Shown here piece after piece: positions 43,557-54,155 of a stretch of 64,000 nt of DNA (position 1 is the stretch's first letter; every line of letters starts with the position of its first letter). The notes under the pieces were generated by a model. The model did not search any database. It saw only the letters and a program-made list of their open reading frames with translations, and was not told the origin of the DNA. The stretch comes from Karalla daura. Taxonomy: Eukaryota > Chordata > Actinopteri > Chaetodontiformes > Leiognathidae. The stretch spans positions 18,294,267 through 18,358,266 of the forward strand of contig CM055199.1 of assembly GCA_029224185.1 (NCBI GenBank), given 5' to 3'. Both the position numbers and the translations under genes were made by a program.

Positions 43557-46500
43557 ATGGACCTGAAGGAGCAGGTTCTCAATGCTTTCGTCCAGAACAG
43601 GAGAGCCACTCTGCTCCTGGCCGGAGCCGGGGCCCTGGGCCTCGTCCTCGGCCTCAGGTTCCTGCGCAGGCCGGAGAAAATGCTCCGCGTTGGCGTCGTG
43701 TCCCAGCTGTTGATCCACCCTCTGAAGTCTGGCAAAGCAGCGTCTGTGGCTCTGGCTGACTGCCTCAAAATGGGGCTCAAGTTTGGAGATCTGCAGGATA
43801 GGTGAGCTTTGTCTCCGTACCTGTTAGTCTTCTCGTATAAGTCGTTACAATTTGACGATTATTTAGACTCTGAAACCAGTGCACCCCCTGCCGGGGTTGA
43901 GACCCCAGCCCTCCATCCAGGATTTCTTTTGCAGGTCACAGTCACAGGCTGACCTGGTTACACTTGCACTTGAGAGAGGCAGACCATTGAAGTTGACGTT
44001 ACCCCTCAACAACAAAGCTGAAAACACGAGATATGGCGCACGATCACAGCCTGCACCGCCTCCTCATACACTACAGTCATATTAGATATTTATTAACTCA
44101 CACATGCACTTCTAATGCTGTCCATCTTAGGTGTTGACATAACCTTTGTCCAGTATGTATTCTGGATAAAAGGTTGCACTCTGTCTCCACCTTATTTTAT
44201 TTTTATATTAGCACCCATACACATAGAGAGCCTGTATTTAACACTCCTGCAACCATTACTATTCCTCCCGGATTTTTTGTCCCAGTACAGTATCTGTACT
44301 GGGACATTAAAACATCTGGAATAGTTCCCTGAAACTCTAAATTTCTATAGTCTCTCTTTTGGATAACAACGTGTTTTAGTTAATAATATTGTATATTGAT
44401 AATTTGGATGATAGCTTTTTTCTGTTTTTCTGTTTTTACATAATAGTGATATTTCTAAATGTGGCCTGTTCTAGTTAAAATAGAAATACTTTGAATTTCC
44501 AGATTTTTGTTTCGTACTTGTTTTGCACAGTCCTGCCTATTGCTAGCAATCTGTCTGTGTAAACGTCCTCTCTAGAGCTTCATCTTTGTTTAAGAGAACT
44601 AAGGATTTGCTCTTCAGCTTCCCACAAAGCACACAGCGAAGTTTATTCATTGGAGAAAACAGACATATGTCAAACATTCATAAAAATTGAACTGGTTACT
44701 TCAAAATGCTACACACAGGCTCTAAAATGTGGACTCACTGCTTGATTGAGTTTTCCTTTGGAAGCTTTAACTTTACATTATCGTATCAGGACAAGTCAAA
44801 ATATCAGAAATCTTTCATCTCTATGAAATATAATAATAATAATTGTCCATAAATTGTAAGATTTGACATGTCGTGCTGTGACGAGTGTGAGCTCAGTGGG
44901 CCCGGATGCAGAGTGATGCAATGGAGGGAAAGCCACGGCTTTGTTTGTTGTGACTGCAGACACTGGATGGTGATCACAGAGGACGGACACATGGTGACGG
45001 GCCGGCAGCAGCCCCGTCTGGTGCTGGTGGCGCTGACCTGTGAGGCCGGGCACGTCTGTCTGAGCGGCCCCGACATGGAGGAGCTGCGCTTCCCCTTCCA
45101 GCAGCCCCACAACCCCGTCCTCGACTGCAGGTCCACACGTTCAGCCCGGGCTCATTTTCAGTCCCCTCAGTCTTAAAGGACATCTTCAGACGTCTGCCAT
45201 CAGTCTGAAAAACCTTAAATAGTCTGTTTATATCAGATGAACTTGCCATTATTTCCAAAAAGCTCTTGTTTCAAGCCGTAAAAGCCTATTAAGGATCTTA
45301 TTTTATCCTGAGGTGGAAGCTGTTTTCCGACTGGTAAAAGTGCTTCCTCCTCCCTCTCCTCCTCCTCCTCCTCCTCCTCCTCTCTCCTCCCTGTGTTCTC
45401 GCTGCAGAGTGTTTGGGACTGACGTCCAGGGGCGAGACTGTGGAGACGAAGCGTCCCGCTGGCTCACTCGTTATCTGGGAACGGAGAAAACCTTTCGCTT
45501 GGTGCACTTTGAGCCCGGCATGACCGCTCGCAGGCCGGTGGATATGGAGCCTCTGTTCCCCAAATTTGAGGTTGACAGGTTTTTACTCTCCTCAACTTAG
45601 AGAATAGTTGAATGGAGTATCGATGCTTGTTCTCTGGTGTTAATATAGAAACTAGGCAAATTTGGGTTAATCAGAAAATGCCTCAGATGCTGTTTCACAC
45701 TGATTTTTAGTTGTTGGAATGTTCTGGTCTGTTCCTGTTCAGGTTTGATGCAACACGTGGGCTTTATGCTGATTGGTTGTCTTGTCTGCCACTCACATGA
45801 ATGATCACGTGACTTTACATTCCTGAGCTCAGCAGCTTTTCCTGAACTCAGCGCTAGTGGATGTGGAGCAGGACCACATCCAACCATTGAGTCGACATCC
45901 CAGCTTTATACAGGAATGAAGGCTAAAAATGTTGCATTCTGCATCCCCTTTAATGCTCGTAGCTGCATGTCTTAACCTGCAGACAGTATTTGAGTTGCTT
46001 TAATCCTCACTGACCCGTTCTCATTTATAAAACCTGGTGGGAAAAATACACTCAGACCAACCAGGTTTTGTCTTTTATCCTTTTTCCCTCCTGGTGGCAG
46101 CAGGTGGCCTACCCAGATGTGGCCCCTGTGATGCTGCTGTCCGAGGCCTCTGTCCAGGACCTCAGCAGCAAGCTGGAGAAGGAGGTGACGGTGGAGCGTT
46201 TCCGGCCCAGCATCGTCGTCAGTGACTGTGAGGCCTTCGAGGAGGTCCGTGGATTTGTATTTTGTATTTCTTTGGCCTGTTTTCACTGCTTATTTCTCTT
46301 TGGCGACGTAAACAAAGGAAATCTTTAAAAAAAAAAACTGGTGTAAAGGCTTTCTTGTCTTTCCCCTCCCACTTCTTGTTTTGGAAAAAGCGATCATTTG
46401 GTGCTTTACTTCTGACTAATGCTTTGCCCTTTTCAGTGTGAGCAGCGTGTACTAAATTTATCATCCAACTCCAAATTCCAACTGCTTTGCTTCTTTTTTT

Positions 46501-46800
46501 TTTTCAGGACTCTTGGGAAGAGCTCCAGATTGGCAGCGTGAGGCTGCGGCGTGTAATGTCATGTGGACGGTAACACACTCGATGCTTCGCACAGACTTTA
46601 GCCGCAGACACAGACCCCGGCGGCCGGCTGCCTGGGATGCACGTTGTGCATGGTCCCACCTGCTCTACTCTCTGCTTACCTGCAACCTCTGTCGTTCTCA
46701 GGTGCGTCTTCACCACAGTCGACCCCGAAACGGGGATTATCACCAGGAAAGAACCTCTGAACACACTGAAAAGGTAACATCTTTGCTTTACATATATATA

Positions 46801-46833
<33 letters not shown>

Positions 46834-47666
46834 ATAGATATATATATATATATGTGTGTGTATTTTGGTGTTAGCGGTTATGTTTCATTTGGTCTGACTT
46901 GTGAGAATGGTTTGTTTGTAATCATATTGTGACAATCAGTTTGCAGCCTCATACACAGATGACTGGAGTGTTTCTTCTTATTGCTGCCTGGTCCTACGCA
47001 TTCTCAATCCACCTTTAATAACCTTCATCTCTTCAATGTCTGTCTTTTCAATAAGGTTGATTGTAGGAGCTTCTGACCTGAAACAACTTATAATTGTTTC
47101 CACTGTTTTGTGCATGAGCCGTAACTCTTTTACAGCTCAGCTGTAAGTCTTTTGACGACATAACATGTGAAATCTGTCAAATTTTTGAAATCGTGAAACT
47201 TCGTCTTGAGATGGATGGATGTCGAGACTATCCTAATTAGATTTAGAAACAGTTTGGTCTGCGCCATCTTGTCTGATATGAACTGGTCATCTGATCCCCT
47301 ACGTCACATCAGGTGACATGTAAATGCAATAGAAGTGTCTCCATCACACAGTTGGAATATGCTTCTATATCGACTCCTCCTCCAAATATTTTTTGAGAGG
47401 ATATTTGAGAGGTTTTTCGTTTCATCACCAGTTTCTTTTCACTGCAATATTAAGGTATTGTGCATTTTTAGGGATGATGGAAACGCACCCACACAGACTT
47501 TTATTTCCTGTCTGATTTCACGCCTCTTCTTCTCGACAGCTATCGTCAATGCAAACCGTCCGAGAAGCACATCTACAAGTCAGATCCGCTGTTCGGGCAG
47601 CTGCACACGGTGGAGAAGACGGGCGTCCTGCAGGTCGGAGACGTGGTTTACAAGATCAGCCGCTGA
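43557..47666 (+). CDS. mtarc1: Mitochondrial amidoxime reducing component (MTARC1-type)
   Basis: Molybdenum-cofactor enzyme of the mitochondrial outer membrane that reduces N-hydroxylated compounds with cytochrome b5 and its reductase. Exons: 43557-43801, 44960-45130, 45408-45570, 46101-46244, 46508-46569, 46702-46773, 47540-47666. They total 984 nt and 327 aa, against about 337 in human. An N-terminal anchor, ATLLLAGAGALGLVLGLRFL, is followed by the MOSC beta-barrel domain: LLIHPLKSGKAASV, RQQPRLVLVALTC and GRDCGDEASRWL. The MOSC catalytic domain has LLSEASVQDL, FRPSIVVSDCEAFEEDSWEE and RVMSCGRCVFTTVDP, holding the Mo-ligand cysteine region. It ends SYRQCKPSEKHIYK, PLFGQ and GDVVYKISR. Exon 4 has a tandem CAGCAG acceptor. 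Teleost copies may be co-orthologous to MTARC1 and MTARC2. Confidence 0.93.
44278..44306. repeat. Perfect 13-bp hairpin palindrome in MTARC1 intron 1
   Basis: TGTCCCAGTACAG, a 3-base TAT loop, then CTGTACTGGGACA. The arms are exact reverse complements, preceded by a T run. This is too short for a microRNA precursor. Confidence 0.85.
45347..45390. repeat. (CTC)n tract before MTARC1 exon 3
   Basis: CTC triplets form an extended pyrimidine tract ending about 20 bases before the exon 3 acceptor at 45407. Confidence 0.9.
46802..46862. repeat. (GT)n(AT)n(GT)n tract in MTARC1 intron 6
   Basis: A short compound dinucleotide repeat that starts about 30 bases after the exon 6 donor. Confidence 0.9.
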
Positions 47667-47963
47667 CCGAGGGAGTCGGAGTCTGTCTGTGGAGACGTGC
47701 CAACAGATCCTCAGGGTCGAGGAAGGAGAGAGATCCCTGTGATCAGCACCATCACTGTGTATTAACGGCGCTGGTTGATATCAAAGAAAGCACTTAAGTA
47801 GATGTAGGACACGGGAATGATCATGAGCACTCTGATTATAATAAGCAAAAAATGTGAATCACAGAGAGACCAATGCACTAACACGACACATTATCCACAA
47901 TTCAGCAATCATCTCTTGTTGTGGATGAGACTGGTTGCATCTTGATGCTGCTGTTTAACACAG

Positions 47964-47969
47964 AATAAA
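47964..47969 (+). terminator. Candidate MTARC1 polyadenylation signal
   Basis: AATAAA lies 298 bases after the stop codon. A second AATAAA lies at 48073-48078. Either could be used. Confidence 0.5.
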
Positions 47970-50659
47970 AAAGCCTGAACACATCTTATTCACGTTTGAA
48001 CCATGAGTAGCTAGATACCGAGGGAATAGGCTGTAATTAAGGTGAGGAATGAAAACTGCCTCAAGTCTTTGTAATAAAATTTACATGTGAAATTTTTGAT
48101 AATCTCGCCTCCCGTCTCATGCTGTCCACGTCTTCAACCACTTCTGTTTTACATCCAAAAACGAGGAATCCAATCCATCCACATAAGATGCAAGTCCCTG
48201 AAAGGATCCGTTTGCATCGGTACGACAGCAAAGAAAGCACATTTAGCGAAATAGATGATTTACAATGTTCTGCCGGCAGGAAGGAAACGTGGCTTGCAGT
48301 TCAGACCAGTAAATGTTTAAAATGTGTTTCTGTCGGGGTAAATATTTCCCAGCGTCTTGTTCTTTTGTCTTTATTTGGTAAAAGTCTGCGGCGCTGGACC
48401 GGTGCGGGGTCAGTGGGTCGGAGCAGGACAAACACAAACACACACAGGAGCATCTGATGGGAACTGGGGTCAGTCCTGACGGTTAATGGATAACCTGGTG
48501 TCCCAGTCAGTGCTGTCAAACAGTAGGTGAGCAAAGCAGGAATCCCCAGCAACACTGACCTCAGCCCCTCTGGCCTCTTATCCCCTTCCATGGTTTTAGA
48601 GGAGCCCGAGTGGAGCCAGGTCAGTGATACACAACAACCAGCAGGGGGCAGTATCTGGCAGGTAACCATTTAGTCTGTAGAGCAGAGAGGGTGATGTATT
48701 AAGAATGATATCTTTGCAGTTCCAGTAAAAGACAATAAGTTTGTAGAAGAGCTGTGAAACCAGTCATTAGTAAAACTTTATTATTGGTCTTGGAAGTTTA
48801 TCGATACCGCATCTGCTTTGAGATGTAGTTTGATAAATGTTGGTGTTTCATTAATTGAGGAATGTGTAAAAGTTATGTTATAAAACTATCAACAATTATT
48901 TTAATTGATTTGTTGATTTAAGCATTTTTTTTAGAAATCAAGTCAGTGATCTCTGATTTCATCTCCTTAGATGTGAATATTTTATGGTTTCTCTACTCCT
49001 CCAAGACACAAAAAAAATGTATATCCTTGAGGAGAAGACAAAAAAAAGCATTTAAAGACCTCATGTTGTCCTCTGTGAAACAGGCCTCGCAAGTTTTACA
49101 GTTTTTGGATCAATTTTGGATCTGCTTGAGAGACGTATGGACTACAGAAAGGATTGTTTTCTTTTACTCCAGGTTGCTGTTTACGTTGCTTTTATCTGAG
49201 TGCATCAGTCTGCAGATGGAGCGATAGATTTCAGAGGAAGAGTGGAAAATGAATCCTCCAGAGGTGCAGGCAGCGACTCATCCCCTCACCACAGTCAGCG
49301 AGAGCAAAAGGTTCTGTGGCACCCCATCGAATAATTGGAATATTCTAGAGTCTGAGTGCGGTCAGGAACTTTGCTCTCTTACTACAGCTTACTATAAACA
49401 AGGTGTTCTAAAACCACAAGTTTTTACATTGTGCTCTGGAGTGGAGCTTGTTTTTCCAGGGAACTCAGTTTAGACAAAAAGAGCAGTGTGTGAGGTGAGG
49501 GTAGACCACCTCCTTGTGAGTCCTCTCTCCGTGCTCCTGGGACTTCAAAGCGAGCCAGCCGCAGGTAATGACAAACAGGGCTAATGGCGGTTTCACAGCA
49601 GGAAGAAAGGCATATTTTAAACGTCTGTCTGGCCTCTCCGCTGTCACAAAATGAGCACTTTAAGGTTTTTTTTTTTTCCTTTTCTGAGGGTCTGCGTTTT
49701 TTTCTTTCTTTTTTTAATTTCTAAATTCACAGATGCGTTGGTCTGTAATTTGTCGGGGTCCTTGGTTCAAAGAGCTCCTAACTCACCATATAGAAGACAC
49801 ATGGTAGAATTACATTAAACACGGGTGCAGCTCTTTATATGCTCAGACCTACAAATTTAGGCCCTGGTCGCACTTGAAAAGACTTCTCTGCCCACCCCCC
49901 CCCTTTCTCATTGTAATTTGCATCTTGTGCTGCTTTACAGAACTGAGTCAGGACATCCACATTTACAGGGTGAGGGGACCCTCTAATATAGCCCTGTAAT
50001 AAAAGTTTACACAGCTGGCTGCTGACTTGATTTGTCCAGAATAGTATAAATAAAATAAATTATCTTACTGATAATTGATTCATACAAGCAGGAGCAAGGT
50101 GTGAGAAAAGGGCAACGCGTACTATGTTTTTGCTGTAGTGTTTCCTTTACTTCAGCAGATTCAGCCGCATGTTACTACCGATGCTGTGTCAGCAGGATGT
50201 GTGTGAATGTGTGGGTGGGTGGCTATAGCTCTTGGTGGAGCAGGTGGACCGGGCTTGCTCGCCTCTGCCACCTGCGTGTGAATGTGTGAGGATGAGCTAC
50301 GATATAAAAAATATACAAAGAAGTGTATTTGCTTTGTGTTGTAAACCTCAAGAAGGTTTAATCATTGTTAGTTTCGCCATTTTCTTTGGAATGAATATAG
50401 TTTGGGCCAGAAAACAACATGAAACAGGAGTTTTGAAGAAAAAAGATCACTGTGACTTTGGATAACACACTTTATGACTATTATACAAGAACCCTTTCTT
50501 AACAAAAATGAGATAAAATGGGGTTAAACTGATAAAGCAATGATATTTTAGCCATGAATGGTCGAAGGGGCACGCCTCTCTGGATGTTCTCCAGAATCAA
50601 TGCCAGTGCTAAGAATTCAGACATTTTTTGCACTTTGGTGTTTATGTTATTACTACTCC

Positions 50660-50660
<1 letters not shown>

Positions 50661-50713
<53 letters not shown>

Positions 50714-50750
50714 TGTGTTTGTGTGAGAGAGAGAAAGAGAGAGAGAAGCT
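50661..50750. repeat. (TG)n followed by (GA)n
   Basis: About 23 TG units, then a short purine GAGA stretch, in the spacer between MTARC1 and HHIPL2. Confidence 0.93.
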
Positions 50751-50839
50751 TCTACACAACTCCAGCCATTGTACTAATTCTATCCCTAAATGCTCATTAC
50801 TTTAAATTAAGGTAATTGTAAAGTGATTATGATTAGCCG

Positions 50840-50898
50840 TCTCATCTCATCATCAGCCACTTATCCGGATCTGGGTCATGGGGGCAGCAGTGTGAGAG
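50840..50898 (+). mobile_element. CR1/Rex-type LINE 3' fragment
   Basis: CACTTATCCGGATCTGGGTC, followed by ATGGGGGCAGCAGTGTGAG, matches the start of the conserved 3' region of fish CR1/Rex-like LINEs, recalled as TTATCC-GGGTC-GGGGGCAGCAG. Only about 60 bases remain. Confidence 0.5.
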
Positions 50899-51456
50899 GG
50901 AGAAGCTTACCATTACCATAAATTAAATTAATTATAAAACGAAGCCGTCCCTCCAAACCATTCTGTCAGTGTGGACATGCCAAGATGTAACTTGGCACAC
51001 AAGTGTTATCTTGCATCGGCCTCTGTGTGTAGAGTCTGTTATGTAGAGTCACATCATGGTGTTTTGTTGTTTTCTGTTTAGGTAATGTTATAGTGTGTTT
51101 AGTCCTGTTTCTTTTTCCATGTCCCATAATATCCTGCTATATGTTTAAGTCTTTGTCCTGTCCCCGCAGACGGTCTAAGTTCAGTCGTATGAATCGTTGT
51201 TTCTCCTCCCGTGTTGTGTCGAGCTCAGCATGGTTATCCTGAGTCTGTGTCACCGCTCTGTCATTAGCGACAAAAAGCCAATCTAAGTCTTTTTTCCAGT
51301 AATTATAAGCACGAGAGCAAACAGAGTGTATCATGTAAGAGAGGCTGCAGCCTGAGCGGCTTTGCATTCGCAGCGGTTATTATGTCAGCCACACTCTGCG
51401 GTTCCTGCTACGATCAGAGATTTAATTACAGGCACACACACATACACTTTCTACTG

Positions 51457-51477
51457 TTTATTTTAAACACTTTTATT
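51457..51477 (-). terminator. Candidate HHIPL2 polyadenylation signals
   Basis: Two TTTATT hexamers (51457-51462 and 51472-51477) read AATAAA on the gene strand, about 510-530 bases after the stop codon. Confidence 0.45.
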
Positions 51478-51987
51478 TGTTAGAAAATTAAAGCACTTAA
51501 GCAACATTTGGCTTTTGGCACAAACAGAACGGCTGAACATGAGATGTAAACATCAGTAAACATCACATTTAGCCGGCTAGCTTAGCGTAGCTTAGCCTAG
51601 CTCGCCAAACGGGAAGCTGTTCCTCAAGCCACATTTAATTAAGTCATCAAACTTCTTTTTCCATTTTATTTTGAGACTTTCTTTTGCATTTCTGAGCTTT
51701 ACATACTGCAGGTGGTGCACTGCTTCCTAATTTCTTGCCTCTCTGTGCTCTGCTACGCTAAGCTAACAATACACTGCATGATGAAGTAAATACGCCCATT
51801 TACCGCAAAGTCAAATTATTCCTTTACTTTTAACACCATTCATTTCAGTAAAAAAACAAAACAAAAAAAAAAAAAACGAGGATGTTGTAAAGTGCTTCAC
51901 GATGTTTGATTCACTTGCTTCTTCTCCAAAATCATGTGGTTTGTTTTCACATTCAAGTTGGTTTTTTGGTGGTCTTCTTACAGTTTC

Positions 51988-54058
51988 TTACTCATGTCCG
52001 TTTTGCCTCTGAGCTGTTTCCCTTTGCGACGGAGGGACCACGTTGTCCGTCAGGCTGTTCGCAGGTGTCTGCAGAGCGTGACTGCTCAAATCTGTCTGCA
52101 CCGTGTCACTGATTCCCTCTTTGTTCGTTTTGGATTTTCCTCTCAGAGCCTTGTTCTTCTTCCTCTTCCTCTTCTTTTTCCTCCTCCTCTCCTTCCTCTT
52201 CTGCTGTATTTCTTCTTGCCTTTTCAGCTCCTCGTTTTCCATCTTTTGCCTCAGCTCGTCTTCAGTCTTCTCTCTTTCGTCTGAGCTCCACATCTGCGCC
52301 GGGCTCGGCGTCACTGTCGGGCGGGACGTCGGCTCGGTGGCCGCGGTCGTCGTAGCTTCGGCCCCGCTGCTCGTCACGGGCGAAGCTGTCGTAGCTCTGG
52401 TCGTGACTTTAAATTTTCTGGGTGGAGGTCGTGTGGGTTTTTCACTCCTGTCCAGCACGGTCACTGAAACAACACAGTACAAACCCATTTTCACAACTTT
52501 CCTTGTGCTGAAAGACATATGTTGTGTTTTACAGGGACTATTTGTGTGTGGCATGTTGTTCTTGTTTGATGTTATTTGGGCGACTGCTTTATATAGTTTT
52601 ATATATGGCCTCAGTGTAGCTGCGTATGCGGGAAGACAAAGCAAGCAAGTAGAAGTAGTCAGTAGTTTGTTGGCATGCCAGAGCAGATGTCTTCTCACCG
52701 TAACCCCTAATATCTTTTTAACTGACTTGATAACATGTTTTGTAGATGTTGAATATATTTCTTGCGCCTTGATTGAGCTATTCTCTGGCCCTGTAAAATG
52801 TTAAACACCTTGCACATATTTTCAGTTTTAAGGGGCAATTTCAGCGGCTCCACTTCAAATATCAACAAGTCTGGTATGCGGGCGCCATAAACATCCAACA
52901 TAACGCCATACCAAGCGGAAAAGCTGCCAAAAAATGCAGGTAAAAGCAGGTAAAGTGGCATGACTTACGCTCCCTGGGCACAAAAGGAAGCTTCTTGCCC
53001 CTCACTTTGACAGGCAGCGGCTTCTGCTTACATTTCCCTGGAGGAGCTCTCCTGCAAAACACAAATATCATTTAAAAACTACCTCAAACAACGATGAGTG
53101 ATTAATTTGGGGGTTTAAAAAAAGCACAATATTTCCTTTTGACTTCTTAATGAAGTCTTATGGAGAACCTTTTCACATTCCCTTTAAGTAAATTCCAACA
53201 TATCTAATTTTCACGTGTGAAAGATTATCGTTTTTACGCTGTTTGATTTTAAGCTGCCTCTCTAATCATACTCATACTCATTCTCACACTGTACCTGGAC
53301 GGGTCCATGAACTTGAAAATGGACCCATAAGGAGACATGGTGCTGGGATATGCAGTGGCCAAAAAATACAGCTCTCCTACAAAAGCACAAAATGTATTTA
53401 TAGTTTTAATAGTTGTTTATAAAAAAACAACAGTTCAGACACAGTGACTGCACAGAGAGAGAGACACTACCTGCTTCGTCTTCAGCGAACGAGATGATGA
53501 ACTTGTGGTGGTGGTTGATGAGTCCGGGGAAGGAGCAGGTCTTTTTGTCGCCCATGCACACCTTCTTCTCCCTCCAGATCCCTTTCGACCTGTCTTCCTC
53601 CAACGCCATGATCTGACTGAGAGATAGAATTAAATAGAATGTTTTATTGCTGCTGACTAATATGTACATGTGCATTTTCCCTGATGCGATCATAAAGTTG
53701 ATTTGATTGATTAGAAAAAAACTTTGTCTACATTTAAAAGTTGTGAATGTGAAAGACTTAAATTTCTGTCTGGGTCATGCATGGATGAAGAGATTACAGC
53801 AGATTTGCGAGTTTTACTACAACTGCTTTGTCTGCTCTTTCTTTCATGCCTGAACCATTGCTTTCTCCATGAAAGTTTCTTCCTTTTTTCTTTTTTTCAT
53901 TTTGCTTTGATCACCCCCGTCTTACCCACTCATGAAGTCTCCAAAAATGTACAGGCCGTTCAGGTTTGGTGATTCACATCCTCTGTACACGTATCCCCCC
54001 GTCACAGACTTCCCAACATGATGGCTGTAGGCAAATATTGGGAGGATGTCGTCTGTGG

Positions 54059-54155
<97 letters not shown>

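Larger units (their letters stand above)
47667..51987. other. Convergent intergenic spacer, MTARC1 to HHIPL2
   Basis: About 4.3 kb between two 3' ends. It holds the MTARC1 3' UTR, T-rich stretches (49665-49715), a (TG)n at 50661-50707 next to GAGA repeats, a LINE scrap near 50845, and the HHIPL2 3' UTR. Several short reading frames here show no recognisable protein. Confidence 0.6.
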
